Assembly: GCA_002786025.1 (NCBI GenBank)
Contig: NHNW01000003.1
Location: 186,001 to 250,000, forward strand
Source of the DNA: Zasmidium citrigriseum
Taxonomy: Eukaryota; Ascomycota; Dothideomycetes; Mycosphaerellales; Mycosphaerellaceae
Length of the DNA: 64,000 nt
Direction of reading: 5' to 3'
How positions within the stretch are numbered: the stretch's first letter is position 1; every line of letters begins with the position of its first letter. Positions 43,390 to 55,018 of this stretch are shown one piece after another. Under the pieces are notes generated by a model. It made no database searches. It had not been told where the DNA came from and worked only from the letters and a program-made list of their open reading frames with translations. A program made the position numbers and the translations under genes.

Positions 43390-44584
43390 TTAGCAACTGC
43401 CAACGAAGAAGCCCTCGTGTAGACCTTCTGGGTGTGATCGAGGGGTGTATGCTCCAGAAATGTGTAGAGGCACTCTTGAACCAGCGGGCGTCATTGGTCT
43501 TGATCGTCCGCCGTCGCCGTTCATGCCGTCGTTGCCATCGAAGTCGCTAGGGGCGGGGTAGTCCGACATGTCTCTGTCCTCTTCCATCCATGTAAGTCCG
43601 TTGGCGTACTCTTCGATCGGGAAGACTTCGCGAGCGTATTCCTCAATACCCCTGTACCCTTCCCATATGCTGCGACCCTCTTGCGGATACTCCAAGTCAG
43701 GACCGAAGTAGGGAGCGCGCTTCTTGCCGAGAGTCTCTTCTAGGATTTCGAGTTGTTCTCGGTATCCACTAGGTATCGAGACTTGGATCTTGATCGGGCC
43801 ATGCACGTAGCGTACGGGCCTGCCGACACCACGCGAAAATCGAGAGCATACTTGTTTCGGCGTCAGCTTCTCGAAGGCCATAGTGACTCTGATTGAAAGT
43901 TAGTTGACTACTTCGAGTTCAATGTGATGAGGAAAATGCTCACCTCTGGCCTTTCCAGTGTTTGGGACCCATCTTGAAGATCTGCAACAGCGCAGGCCCG
44001 ACGTCGTGCTCAGCATCTAGCCATGGCAAGGGATCGTCGGGATGGAAAGGTGCCTGCCAGACAAAGCTGCCGTCGTCCTGAAGCTCCATTTGGAAGAGAG
44101 GGTATTGGAGACTGGTGAAGTTATTGTTGTAGATGCCGGTGTAGATGAACGTCGCCGGAATGCCGATCTGTCTCACGTAGTTCTCGATGGCAAACTTGGT
44201 CGCCCACATGGGCAAGGCTCTCCAGTCCTCGCCGAAGGTGGAGTGGTCTGGCATGCTCGAGTAGACGTAATGTGCAACGCCAGCCCGTTTGGCGGCATCT
44301 GCGCACGCTCTGCCAATTGCCACTTCATCGCCCCAGTGTGTGGTGTTGATGAATGCGATTTTGGCGCCAGTGAAGAGATGAGCCAGTAAACGTCCGCGTT
44401 CGGGGCCGGTCAGGTCGCCCTCGATGAGCTCGACATTGTCCAAGCCGGATAGCTCTTCGGCTACCAAGCCCTCGTTATTGCGCACCTGGGCGCGCACATG
44501 CCAGCCGACGGCAGAGGCAGCGCGGATGAAGGAAGCAGCCTGTCTGCCAGTCGAGTTAATAGTCGCGACCACTTTCGATGTCAT
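43390..44584 (-). CDS. nmrA: NmrA-type nitrogen metabolite repression regulator (NAD(P)-binding, SDR fold)
   Basis: NmrA binds dinucleotides and restrains the GATA activator AreA when preferred nitrogen is available. Exons 44584-43944 and 43888-43390 give 379 residues; the junction reads HWKGQRVTMAFEKLTPKQVC, as in NmrA proteins. The N-terminus, MTSKVVATINSTGRQAASF, is the Rossmann strand with the modified GxxGxxG motif, followed by AVGWHVRAQVRNNEGLVAEE. Other conserved segments are FTGAKIAFINTTHWGDEVAI and YVYSSMPDHSTFG. There is no catalytic YxxxK, as expected for a regulator. The ATG at 44584 was chosen; the frame extends upstream only to TTG. The C-terminus after about 330 is a less conserved Gly/Asp/Ser tail. 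Confidence 0.9.
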
Positions 44585-47500
44585 CACAAGAGCCGCATGG
44601 GGGAGGGCAGGGACTGGTCGGGGAGAATCCGGGTTGCGAAGGTAGTCGTTAGGAAGTTCCAATTCCAAGGTATCGAAGAAATCTTTGATGAGCCAACAAA
44701 AGTCTCAGGGCGTGTGGGGTAGTGCGGATGATCGATGGGAGAAGAAGGCTCGAGCCGGAGCGGTAGCACGGTAGCACGCCGGTACAGACCAAATTCTAAC
44801 CGCAAGTTTGGAGCGGCGGGAGAGTCAGAGGCAGCGATGCAGGATGCGCGCAGCACTGCAGGAACAGACGCCGGCAGGGACGAGTGCAGACGGACGGCGA
44901 GCGCGAGTAGTGCGTCGATGCAGCGCGGAGCTCGGTGTGCTCTCACGATGGACGTGCGGGAGGAGGTGCAGTAGTAGAGGGAGAGGACGAGAAGAAGATA
45001 GGCGCCAGATGCTGCGTGCCCATGCTGCTGGGTGCTAGACAGCGTGCTGATAACAGCCGAGTGCGGTTCGAAGGCGCGTCCGGAGCAGCGCTGTTGACGG
45101 GCCGGGAGGGTGGACGGTGGTGATGATGGCGTAAGAGCAGGCGGCGATGAGCAGTTTCAACACGTTGGTGCGGTGAGGCAGGCGTTTGGGTTGGTCCCAG
45201 CAAAAATTTACCTAATCTCAGAGCCTGCGATGCCGTAGCGCGTCAGAGCCCGTCGCAATGGCCATGGAACAGCACGCAGGATGAGGGAAACGGCCTCAGC
45301 AGCCTGCAGGCGGGACGGGGTGGTACGGAGGACAGACGGACAAGCCTCAAGCACGCTGCCGTACAGCTGCTGGCGAAGGGCGCAGGAGGGTGTGGTCGAA
45401 GGACTGGCGCTGCAGTGCGCTGTCAATGACGAAACGTGCAATTCGCTTCACCCTGGCCCTCCGCATTTTGGCGAACCTTGTCGCCGCCGCCATTGGGTGC
45501 GTCCGCGCAGCGCAGCACCACTTGACCACCGGCAGCGAGCGAGCCTCTCCTCAGCTTGCCTCGATCCGGCTGCTGCAAACACACCACATCGCCGACCAGC
45601 CCAGAAGCAAGCTCGACTCCTCTGCTAGCACGCCGACGCCTGCGAACCCAGCTGCCGTCGGCCACGAGCGTCATGTGACGGCGACGATCGTGAGCATCAG
45701 CGGCACTGCCAAGGGCCACCTCACCTTGATGAGCCTGGTGACGACGAGGCCGCCCAAACAGCACCCTCAACGGGGTTACATAGCATCGATTCATCTTCAA
45801 CTGTTTACCTAAATGCGCGGCCCTTCCACCAATGGCTTCGCAGCGGCTGAAAGACTTTCTCCTCAACATGGACGGGCAGCTACGCCTCTCGGGATGCGCA
45901 ACCGATCCATCTTACACCGAGGCGTCTAAGGTTGGCATCTGCCGCGCTCCATTGCATGGCATCTCCGGTTTCTCCTTCGCAACGTGACACCTTTCATAGC
46001 TTTTCGTCTTTTCGAGAGGCACAGCATGAGTTGTTGCAATAGAGTTTTGCCATCAGGTACCGCCCACTAGCTTGGTCAAACTCTAAACTGCCATCATAGC
46101 TTTTGGTGTACCATTTCACCACGGCTCTTCAATTCGACCTCATGACCTTTTCTCACGCCAATCCGAGGAGCACGGTCAACTTTGTGCATCGGCATCCCGA
46201 CACTCATGACGACCAGCTTGGAGTAAACTCCTACCACCTTCCGCCTGGCCCTCAATCGATCCAATGCTAATTGGCGGACACTCCCTCATCAATGTCGTTT
46301 ACCTGCAGCCGAAAGGATGGACTACTCGATACGTATCGGACTCGGCCACTGCATCCGCAGAGTCAGTCGACTGTCAACGCCGGGGCAAGTCCGAGAGCGA
46401 GGTCTTGAGATCCACTGTCAAAACCTCAACACAACCACTTCGCACCTCGCACCTCGCACATCGTCTCCGAGAGGACTGATTGAGTGAGGCTGCGAGCAGG
46501 GTTGTTAATTTTCTTCAAGAGAAGCGGAGAGAAACCCAGATCATTCTACGCCCTACACGTCCCCGAGCCATAGCGAACGAGTGGAGTATCACGTTAAGCC
46601 GCGGCAGTATTGCCTAAGAGGTTCCAGACCACCCTGCAACAACCTTGTACAAGAAGCAGAATCCCAGGGCTGAATTTCCGAACACAGACAACAATGAAAG
46701 CACTCAGGACCCATGACCCTCCCTATAGGCAAGTCATTCCGACCGTCGACATGCCGGCGATCCCACGACGCGTCGAGACGACAGCCCTCCATCATCTAAA
46801 CGACGGCACAAGCACTCGACTGGGAGCAAAGATATCGAGGAGCATAATCAACAACTCGCACCTTCCTACTTAGGTTCAGGTCCCACCCCGAGACGCCGAA
46901 CGAACGTCGCCAAGAGACGGACCAACACAACAAATTGTATACGAGCGTTGTGACCGGACAGCTTGACTTCCGTGACAACACACCTGTGGAGCAACATGCG
47001 GTGTATTCCCTCAATCGAAGACAAGACCGATGCTGGCCGTTGCAAGTTTACAACGAAATCTTCACGTCTCCGAGTAACGACCGCATATCGCACATTCGAC
47101 GCGTTTCTGACAGAAGACGACTCCTGTGCAGCCAACACATTACGCCTACGTGTGTCTTGAAGTAAGATCGACTGTTTGGCATGACTGATTCCTCTAGGCA
47201 TCGACTGGCGGAGAACCACATTGCACTGCTCGAACTTTCAACATAGTTTGAGCTCCCCTCAAAACCAACACTGACGATCAAGCGCACCGCCAGACCATTC
47301 GACGCTCAAGTCCAATGCTGTGCAAAGAGATGGAACTATCAAAAACACATGCAGGTTTGCAAGGACGCGCCATTGACCATGCAAGCCCTGAGGACATCTG
47401 TCTGGGCTTCGCGACTGAGACCCTGAAACCCAAGAACTACACGTCGAAATTGCTCGAGAGACTCGCACATGAACATGTGTTTGAGACCCCGCGTAATCTG

Positions 47501-47832
47501 ACGATGGTGAGATTCGTACTGTGCTTGCATGCGTAAGTGAAATTTCATTTTGAGTAAGAGATGTGCCACCACGAAGTGTTCACACTCCACGGCAAGTCTA
47601 CCACCGAACACACCTACACAACAGACGAGGGGAGGTCTATCAAAGAGCACGGGAAGGCACAAGAAGTAGAACTTGGTATCACAATTGCATTTCTTCGCGG
47701 ACAAGCCTATCCCTTGAACTCCTCATCCTTTGCATTTGCAGCCCCCAATCCGCATCGATGTCCAACTTCCCAACGCCGTACCTGGTGGTCTTCACATCGC
47801 TCATCAACACATACAATCAAAGTACAACTGCA
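44585..47832. other. Long gene-poor interval between nmrA and MCM5
   Basis: About 3.2 kb. The left half is GC-rich and full of overlapping short frames rich in Arg, Ala and Ser on both strands; the right half is of more average composition. I found no ATG frame with recognisable domains and no convincing chain of exons. It includes the nmrA promoter. A long nmrA leader, an lncRNA or a fast-evolving gene cannot be excluded. Confidence 0.4.
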
Positions 47833-50190
47833 TCATACACCACTGCGATGAACCAGTGTTCCTCCTCTTCGGAATTGTATGCTCTCGCGCCGTACAAGGA
47901 CCTGCAAAGCGCGGTTCAGGGATTGCTCGCTGTAGTTCTTGCGCTCAACGAATTCTCGGCGGAGGGTGGCTAGGGAGGATGTGTAGCCGATGGGTAATCT
48001 GTACAGCTCGTTAGTATCATTCCGTCTCATCACTTCAGTGTTCTGCTTACCTTCTTCGAAGCTCATCCTCAACCTTGTGTACCTCCTCAACCAACTCGCG
48101 GTTGCCAGTCATACCCAACGCAGACGTGTCGCCTCCAGCACTCATGACAGCATCCATGGTACTGCCCAAGAACAGCCGAATAGCTTCATCCACATGCTTC
48201 TCCGTAGCGATGGGCTGCAATTCGATCTTGGCCAGAGACTCCGTAATACGAACAAGCGATTCCAGCTGACGAACCGTAATAGGAATGGACGATCGCTGGT
48301 TGGCATCCTGCTCTGCTCTGGCTACCTGTCGCCTGATGCTCACGAAGTGTGAGCTCAGCTTCTCGGCCGCCTCAGGAGACAAACGAGGAGCACACCGCGA
48401 TTTGGCGTAGCTGATGTATCTCTTCATCTTCTCGACTGGAATCTCGGCGTGCACCTGTTCCTGGACGCCTTGGCCGCCCATATGGATGCCCATGACGTGC
48501 TTCGCGATGGTCTCGTCACGATTCCGGTCGTGGTCGTCGCGGACGATGAAGATCAAATCGAAACGGGACAAGATGGTGGTCTGGAAGTCGATATTCTCGC
48601 CAGGGGACTTGAGGTCGTCGTATCGTCCAAAGATTGGATTAGCAGCTGCTAGAACTGAAGTTCTTGAGTTGAGGATGGTAGTGATGCCGGCCTTCGCGAT
48701 GGAAATCGTCTGCTGCTCCATAGCTTCGTGGATGGCCACTCGGTCTTCGTCTCGCATCTTGTCGAACTCGTCAATACATACCACACCGCCATCGGCAAGC
48801 ACCATGGCACCGCCTTCGAGGTAGAACTCTCTGGTATTGGTATCTCGTTGCACGCTCGCCGTCAGACCTGCTGCCGACGAACCCTTTCCAGACGTGTAGA
48901 CCGCAATGGGAGAGCACTTCTCAACAAACTTGAGTAGCTGCGACTTTGCTGTACCAGGATCACCAAGCAGGAGCACGTTGATGTCACCACGAAGCTTCAT
49001 GCCATCTGGAAGGATCTTCTTGCTACCACCCATGAGCAAGCATGTGATGGCTTTCTTGATGTCGTTATTGCCGTAAATCGAAGGGGCGACGCAATCCGCG
49101 AACAATGAGTAGATATCAGGTCTCCGCGACATCTCCAAGAACTCTTGCTCCTCCTCTTCAGTGAATTGGATGCCCATGCCGCCTGACTGGTTGTGTGAGA
49201 TATCTGTCTGGATTCCAACAGCTCGTAGGTATGGGTTTCGAATCGCAACAGCTCCGCTTCCTTTGCTGTTCTTCTGGCTTTGATAGATGCTGAAAACACC
49301 CATGATTACGCATCTTGAACCGGGGACGACTCTGTTCGCGAGGTATCGATCGGCGCTGACGAGGATGTGTCGTGGAAGTTCGCCGACAGGTACATCGTCT
49401 GGTGCCTCCTGCAGCTTCAGAACTTGCTGATCGATGAACTGCGACTTCTCGTGCACGACAAAGTATGGATCCAACGGACACTTCTCTCCGCCATCATCTG
49501 GGGCTTTTGCGCGTCCGCAAGTTCGGGGAAGGGTCACGCCAGTAAATCCTGAGCTGACAAGAATGTTGTCCTCGTGCTGACAATTTCTGCACTGAATATG
49601 GAGCTTCGTCGCTTTTGAACTGAGAGTACTTGCTCCAATGACAATGCCGGGTATGCGCACGAGATGGGAGACATTTGTCGCGGTGAGGCCACGAATCGAA
49701 GTCTGGGAGACGGAGGAGTGGATCAGGAGTTGGTGCTCAGGCAGAGCTTTCGCAAGGGCGAGATCGTCTTCGCTTCGAGAGGGGTAGAGGATGCGCTGTG
49801 TGCAGGTTTTGAGAGCCGCTTCGAACTGTTATATCATCAGATGTGTTCATCTCATACACGACTCTGCTCTTACAATTGGAATGATCTCTGCTGGCTGATT
49901 GTTGAGTTTGTCCGCAAGTTCTTCATCGAAGGCGATTATGTGGGCGATATCGATGTCGCAGTAGTATTGTTTCGAGAGCACATTTTCTCTGATCTGGTCA
50001 CTGAATGGAAATCAGCAACTCTTATTCGCAAGTCTCATGCCATTTCATACCGGTAAACGTAGACGCCGTCCAGATGGAACTCCAGCACAAACTTGACAAT
50101 CTCGCGTTGCAGCTGCTTGGTACTTTCCTCGCCATTGGCACTCCTGGTGTCGCCGAACAGGCTAAGCGAGTATACTGATTGCCGGTCCAT
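47833..50190 (-). CDS. MCM5: DNA replication licensing factor MCM5
   Basis: Subunit of the MCM2-7 helicase that licenses and unwinds replication origins in the nucleus. Exons 50190-50051, 50000-49874, 49825-48051 and 47998-47833 give 735 residues, normal length. It starts [14 protein letters not shown] and continues [21 protein letters not shown] zinc ribbon is visible (CRNCQ ... TCG ... KCPLDPY). The AAA+ core carries Walker [13 protein letters not shown], Walker B CIDEFDKM, sensor-1 [10 protein letters not shown] and the arginine finger SRFDLIF. The last exon adds [20 protein letters not shown] and ends in VHRSGV, the typical MCM5 winged-helix end. Two MluI cell-cycle boxes lie 64-80 bp upstream of the ATG. 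It is divergent from VPS54. Confidence 0.97.
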
Positions 50191-50253
50191 GGTGAGGTTG
50201 TGGTGTGTGTGGTGGTGGAGATGTGAAAGAAAGCGAACAGCGAGACGGAGAAG

Positions 50254-50278
50254 ACGCGTTTCCAACGCGTGAACGCGC
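50254..50278. promoter_or_regulatory. Cluster of MluI cell-cycle boxes (MBF sites) in the MCM5/VPS54 divergent promoter
   Basis: ACGCGT occurs at 50254-50259 and again at 50265-50270, followed by the near-match ACGCGC at 50273-50278. ACGCGT is the MCB recognised by Mbp1/Res-type MBF complexes, which drive G1/S transcription of replication genes. The sites are 64-89 bp upstream of the MCM5 ATG and about 255 bp upstream of VPS54, so MCM5 is the likely target. Confidence 0.7.
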
Positions 50279-50530
50279 CTGCGCGTAAAGTGGTGCGGGA
50301 GGTGCGGGAGCTAGTGGCCCGTTCGCATGGAGCCGAGCCCGGCCACGAGTCCGTGTGTCAGCCGAGCGAGCGAATGTCCAGGATCACAGCTCAATAGAAT
50401 GACAACACCTGTCCATCGCCCCTTCCCGTAACATTCGAACCCAGCGACTGTCGATAGCGGCCCATCCCACACGCCCTCCACTCCTCATGAGGCGATCACC
50501 GGCGCGGCCACAGCTCGACCCGTCCCGGCC

Positions 50531-53500
50531 ATGTCCTCGTCCTCGCCGCGACTCTCCATCGATAGCATTCAATCGCCCGTCACCCCCGGCACGCCCCAGA
50601 GCTCGTTCCCGTTCCCTTCCCAGGATGCATTCTCGCGACAGTCTTCGAGCAGGTATATGTCGAGAAGAGGGAGCTCCGCCAGTACCCTATCGGTAGGCTC
50701 AATAGGCGGGACTCTAGATATCCAGAATAGACGGGGGAGCACAGTTCGGGAGACGAATCAAAATGCCATATCCACGCTTCTTCAACCGCCCATTGTGCGG
50801 ACAGGGCTTCTACCACACACGCAAGCCCAGGCAGCGGCAACTGGTTTCAAGGCTCCCACGACTAGAGACATTCCGCCGGTAACATTGACCAATGTCCCCC
50901 ATGTGCCCCCCGAGAACTTTCGCGACTACCTCAATCGTATCGGGCCGCTTTTTGAGAGCTTTCAAAGGGGCAGGGCAGAGCCGGAACAGCCTCAATGGAT
51001 GAAGAAGGATAGGGAACTTGAAAAGACCGATCGATTCGCCGAAGCTTTGGAGAGGAGGATGAGCAGAGATGCATCCGCGCCGCCTTCGATATCCAGACAG
51101 AGCTCGACGACAGCTCTTTCACCTATAGAGGGGCCGGGGCAGCCAAGGAGGAGATCGTCCGCGCAATTTCGAAGAAACCGTAACGAACCGACACCCCTTT
51201 CTACCATACCGACCGTCTACTTCGATGAGAACTTTCACCTGGAGAACCCGCGCACCTTCGATGTGGTGTCTGAGCGTGCAGAGATAGTACGACCGCCGCC
51301 TGGCCAACAGCAAACAGAAAAGGCAGCGAATGGAACTCCGCTGCCTCCGCGGAAAGCTTTGGCGACGAATGCGATCCTTCAAGAGAAGCTCAGCTGGTAT
51401 ATGGATACTGTGGAGGTGCATCTAATCAACAGCATCAGCACTGCTAGTAGTGGGTTCTTTGCTGCGTTGGGGTCGTTGAAGGAGCTTCAGACTGAGGCTG
51501 AGGAGAGCGTGGCCAAGATACAGAGTCTAAGGGAAGATTTGAGAAGGCTGGATAAAGAGGTGGCTGTGTCAGGTCTTGAGGTTGCGGCAAAAAGACGGCG
51601 GAGAGAGAACGTGCGGAAGCTTGGAAAGGCTACGGCGCAGGTGCAGAGCGTTGTGGATAACGTGAAAAAGGCTGACGAGCTTGTGGACCAAGGGTCTTAC
51701 GATGAAGCAGCAGACCAGATGGACAGAGTAGGGCGGCTGGTGTGCGGACAGGCTGAAACTGGGCAAGAAGATCAAGAGCTGATCGACTTGCGGCCCCTCA
51801 AAGCTCTTCAAGGACTGGACTCTGGATTACAAGAACTTCAACTCCGAATAGGCACAGGCTTCGCGCAAAGATTCACAAAGATCCTCATGGACGATTTACG
51901 ACAGCATATTGAAAAGGTTCCGGCGAGTGACACACTCAAACGCTGGTCACGTCAAAGAGGAATCGCACCGACATACATGGAGACAAGCGAGACATTCCGA
52001 AAAGACCTCCTAACCGTTCTGAATGGCTTGGCACGAGCCGGGCATACCGCACCCGCTACGGCTGCTTACAGAGAAGCTGTTAACAAGGAAATGAAGGCCC
52101 TTATTCGAAAGCATTTGCCAAGTAGCAGCGACGATGACGCAGACAGCATGGTCTCAACTTCGACGAGAGGCGGCACCAAGCTTTCACAGCAAGAGAAAAG
52201 CACGATACTGGCCAGAAATCTGCGGGCACTGGATCCAGAGGACGCTGAGAAGCTGCTCGTCAATGTATACACTTCAGTCGGGGAAGCACTCAGACGAGTG
52301 TCTACCCAAACGAAGATTCTCCTTGATGTGACTAGCAACATGCAACCACCCGAACCAAAGTCGCCGCCCAAGTCGCCGAACGTACCCAGTCTGGACGAGA
52401 AGCTGGCCAATGGAGCTCCACCGCCGCCTCCAAAGATCACTGTGCAGGAGGAACTATCGCAAACTTTGGACATGTCAAGCCTCCTGGGGACAGCAGTGGA
52501 CACTGCGCAAACGCAGATCACAAGGGTCTTGAAAGTCCGGAATGAGCAATCGATTCGGCTTTCGAAAGAGCTATTCTTGCGATACTTCACGCTCAACCGC
52601 CTGTTCGCGGACGAATGCGAAGCTGTGAGTGGAAGGGGTGGTAACGTGCTGAAAGGTATTATCAATGCTCAGATCTCCGGTTTCGTGCAGGTACTTGGTA
52701 CGGCCGAGACGGAGCGCATTGCTGGAGTGCTGGACAACGACAGCTGGAACGCTGAAGACTTCAGCGACAAACAAAACCAGCTTCTGCAGCGTATATTGAA
52801 GTCGATGAGCGACGATCCGCCAGAGTGGTCCAAAGGAGCAGCGCCTATTTGGGACGAACCAGGCTCTGCTACGCAGACGAATGGCCAGCCAAGCGCACCA
52901 AACGGCACCGAGACAACGAATGGCACAGCGCCCACGACTGGCAAGAAGGAAACGAGGCCGGCATATGTTGACGAAACACGCTTTGTCCTGGTGCCATCAG
53001 TGATATCCCTCCTGACGACCATCGACGCTTTCTTGTCCCTCACTGCGGTATTGCCGTCTATGACGCCGCAGATTTGCACGAGCCTTCTGGATGTGCTTCG
53101 GACGTTCAATTCTCGTTCTTGTCAGTTGATCCTGGGCGCAGGAGCAACTCGGAGCGCTGGTCTGAAGAACATCACCACCAAGCATCTTGCTCTCGCCAGC
53201 CAAGCCCTCAGCTTCATTATCGCCTTGGTACCTTACATGCGCGAATGCGTTCGAAGACATGTTCCCAGTGGCCAAGGGGGGATTTTAGCCGAATTCGACA
53301 AGACGAAACGCCTGTACCAGGATCATCAAAGCGGAATCCACGACAAGCTCGTCGAGATTATGACCAGTCGCTCGCAGGCCCACGTCAAAGCCATGTCCCA
53401 GATCAACTTCGACGATGCAGGTGCTGCGGAAGACAAGCCTTCTCCTTACATGGAGACTTTGACGAAAGAGACCTTGACACTCCATCGTGTCTTGAGCAAA

Positions 53501-53830
53501 CATCTCAGCGAAGTCGACGTCGGCATGATCATGCGGCAGATATTCTCCAGCTACAAGGATCAATGGACGAAGGCCTTTGGGAATGTAGACGTCAACACCA
53601 CCGCTGGTGAGAAGAGGCTGATGCGAGATGCTGAGGCTTTCGAGGCGAGACTTGGGAAGGTGGAAGGTTTTGGGGAGATCGGCAAGGAAGTCCTCGGTGT
53701 TGTCAAGGCGAAGGTCACTATTGAAGATGGGAAGCCGGAGGTTAAGGCAGAGGAGGTCAAAGATGAGAAGAAAGAAGAGGTCAATGGGGAGAAGGAGGCC
53801 GAGAAGAAGGGTGAGGACGAAAAGAAGTAG
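50531..53830 (+). CDS. VPS54: GARP complex subunit VPS54
   Basis: GARP tethers endosome-derived vesicles at the trans-Golgi. One exon of 1099 residues. A Ser-rich N-terminus precedes the conserved start NVPHVPPENFRDYLNRIGPL. The helical Vps51/54-type rod follows (ILQEKLSWYMDTVEVHLINS, then coiled-coil LQTEAEESVAKIQSLREDLR). The Vps54 C-terminal domain spans about 810-1060 and includes DETRFVLVPSVISLLTTIDA, RTFNSRSCQLILGAGATRSA and HLALASQALSFIIALVPYMR. A lysine/glutamate-rich tail (VKDEKKEEVNGEKEAEKKG) of about 35 residues extends past the domain. The ATG at 50531 is immediately followed by SSSSPRLSIDS. It shares a 340-bp promoter with MCM5. Confidence 0.92.
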   Translation: MSSSSPRLSIDSIQSPVTPGTPQSSFPFPSQDAFSRQSSSRYMSRRGSSASTLSVGSIGGTLDIQNRRGSTVRETNQNAISTLLQPPIVRTGLLPHTQAQAAATGFKAPTTRDIPPVTLTNVPHVPPENFRDYLNRIGPLFESFQRGRAEPEQPQWMKKDRELEKTDRFAEALERRMSRDASAPPSISRQSSTTALSPIEGPGQPRRRSSAQFRRNRNEPTPLSTIPTVYFDENFHLENPRTFDVVSERAEIVRPPPGQQQTEKAANGTPLPPRKALATNAILQEKLSWYMDTVEVHLINSISTASSGFFAALGSLKELQTEAEESVAKIQSLREDLRRLDKEVAVSGLEVAAKRRRRENVRKLGKATAQVQSVVDNVKKADELVDQGSYDEAADQMDRVGRLVCGQAETGQEDQELIDLRPLKALQGLDSGLQELQLRIGTGFAQRFTKILMDDLRQHIEKVPASDTLKRWSRQRGIAPTYMETSETFRKDLLTVLNGLARAGHTAPATAAYREAVNKEMKALIRKHLPSSSDDDADSMVSTSTRGGTKLSQQEKSTILARNLRALDPEDAEKLLVNVYTSVGEALRRVSTQTKILLDVTSNMQPPEPKSPPKSPNVPSLDEKLANGAPPPPPKITVQEELSQTLDMSSLLGTAVDTAQTQITRVLKVRNEQSIRLSKELFLRYFTLNRLFADECEAVSGRGGNVLKGIINAQISGFVQVLGTAETERIAGVLDNDSWNAEDFSDKQNQLLQRILKSMSDDPPEWSKGAAPIWDEPGSATQTNGQPSAPNGTETTNGTAPTTGKKETRPAYVDETRFVLVPSVISLLTTIDAFLSLTAVLPSMTPQICTSLLDVLRTFNSRSCQLILGAGATRSAGLKNITTKHLALASQALSFIIALVPYMRECVRRHVPSGQGGILAEFDKTKRLYQDHQSGIHDKLVEIMTSRSQAHVKAMSQINFDDAGAAEDKPSPYMETLTKETLTLHRVLSKHLSEVDVGMIMRQIFSSYKDQWTKAFGNVDVNTTAGEKRLMRDAEAFEARLGKVEGFGEIGKEVLGVVKAKVTIEDGKPEVKAEEVKDEKKEEVNGEKEAEKKGEDEKK

Positions 53831-55018
53831 ATGTGGATATATGAAGACTTCATTTCGGATGTTGAATACTTACATTATCTACTATCATCCCTCAGCTCGT
53901 CCGTAAGTGTACTCCCATTCGATGGTAGCCGCTGATGAACACCTTAGGAGCAGACTTCATACGCAAAATGTACAGATCTGAAGACATTTGACAGACTCTC
54001 GAGGCCATGAACCCTTCTGAATAGACTCGGAACATCTGAAACTCCTATTCACGTGCCTCTTGGCAATTCTTACTGTCTTCAAAAGACCCTGCAACATCAT
54101 CCGACAGTTTCTTTCTACAACAGCAAAGAAGCAAGCTGAGGCAAGAGCCGACCTGCCCAGCCGCCGCCATACTGTGCGCTGCCGTGCGCTTGCGTGAGAG
54201 AGGAGCGAAAGACGTAAAGCGCGCGCTTAGCCGGAGAGTGTTCTTTATAGGCTTAAGTATGGGGTGAATATGCGGTTGCAAATGCTTATGGAGGGGAAGC
54301 GCTAAAGACTAACAGCGGAGAGGGTAAGACTTCTTTATAAGAGTGAATTTGAGGGTGAATGTAGCGCTACTAGAGTTTGCTATTATACAACCTGCGCTGT
54401 CTAGAGGTGAGTCAATCATGCGCGTTTCGGCGACTTTCCTCCTAACAGACGTATGTAGTCGGTCTGTCACATGCGACGGTCTACTAGCGTTGTGTACGGA
54501 CCGCATCTCTCTTCATTTCTGACTTTAGATGTTAAGGCTGCTCTCTTTACTTCTAGCTTTAGATCTTGAGGCTACTCTGTTCACTTCTAACTTCAGATTT
54601 TGAGGCTGCTTGCTTCACTTCTAGCCTGAGATCTAGAGGATACTCTTATTACTTCTAGCTTTAGATTTTGAGGCTGCTCCCTTTATTCCTGGCTTTAGGT
54701 TTGGAGGCCGCTCCCTTCACTTCTAAATTCAGATTTTGAGGATATTCTCTTCATTTCTAGCTTCAGATGTAGAGGCTGCTCTCCTCACTTCTGGCTCTAG
54801 ACTTCGAGGCTCTTCTCTGCCTTTCGAGCTTCATCAGATTTTGAAGCTGCTCTCTTCATTTCTAACCTTACACTCTAAGAATACTCTCCTCACTTAACGG
54901 TCTTTTGGACAATCGAGCCCTCTTGCGTGGGCCTTTCCTTGCACAGCGAATATGCCATCCAGTGCTAATTCCAACAAACCTCCGACTGTTCAAGCCATTC
55001 AACACATCCATCCGCCCC
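53831..55018. other. Intergenic region between convergent VPS54 and tmpA-like genes
   Basis: About 1.2 kb and more AT-rich than its surroundings. Its right part is the 34-bp tandem array, listed separately. The stretch 54180-54420 contains short inverted motifs around AGCGCT and may be a decayed mobile element; I cannot identify one. Confidence 0.45.
54517..54893. repeat. Degenerate 34-bp tandem repeat (minisatellite), about 11 copies
   Basis: The unit starts TTCTAGCTTTAGAT and continues with TTGAGGCTGCTCTCTTCAC. Starts of successive units are at 54517, 54551, 54585, 54619, 54653, 54687, 54721, 54755, 54789 and 54823, every step exactly 34 bp. The next start is at 54860 because of a 3-bp insertion; the array ends near 54893. 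Copies differ at several positions. It lies just past the stop of the tmpA-like gene, which lies on the opposite strand. Confidence 0.9.

Noticed and set aside
45390..45812. 140-codon plus-strand frame in the nmrA-MCM5 gap
   Set aside because: Irregular composition and heavily overlapped by frames on the other strand; no domain.
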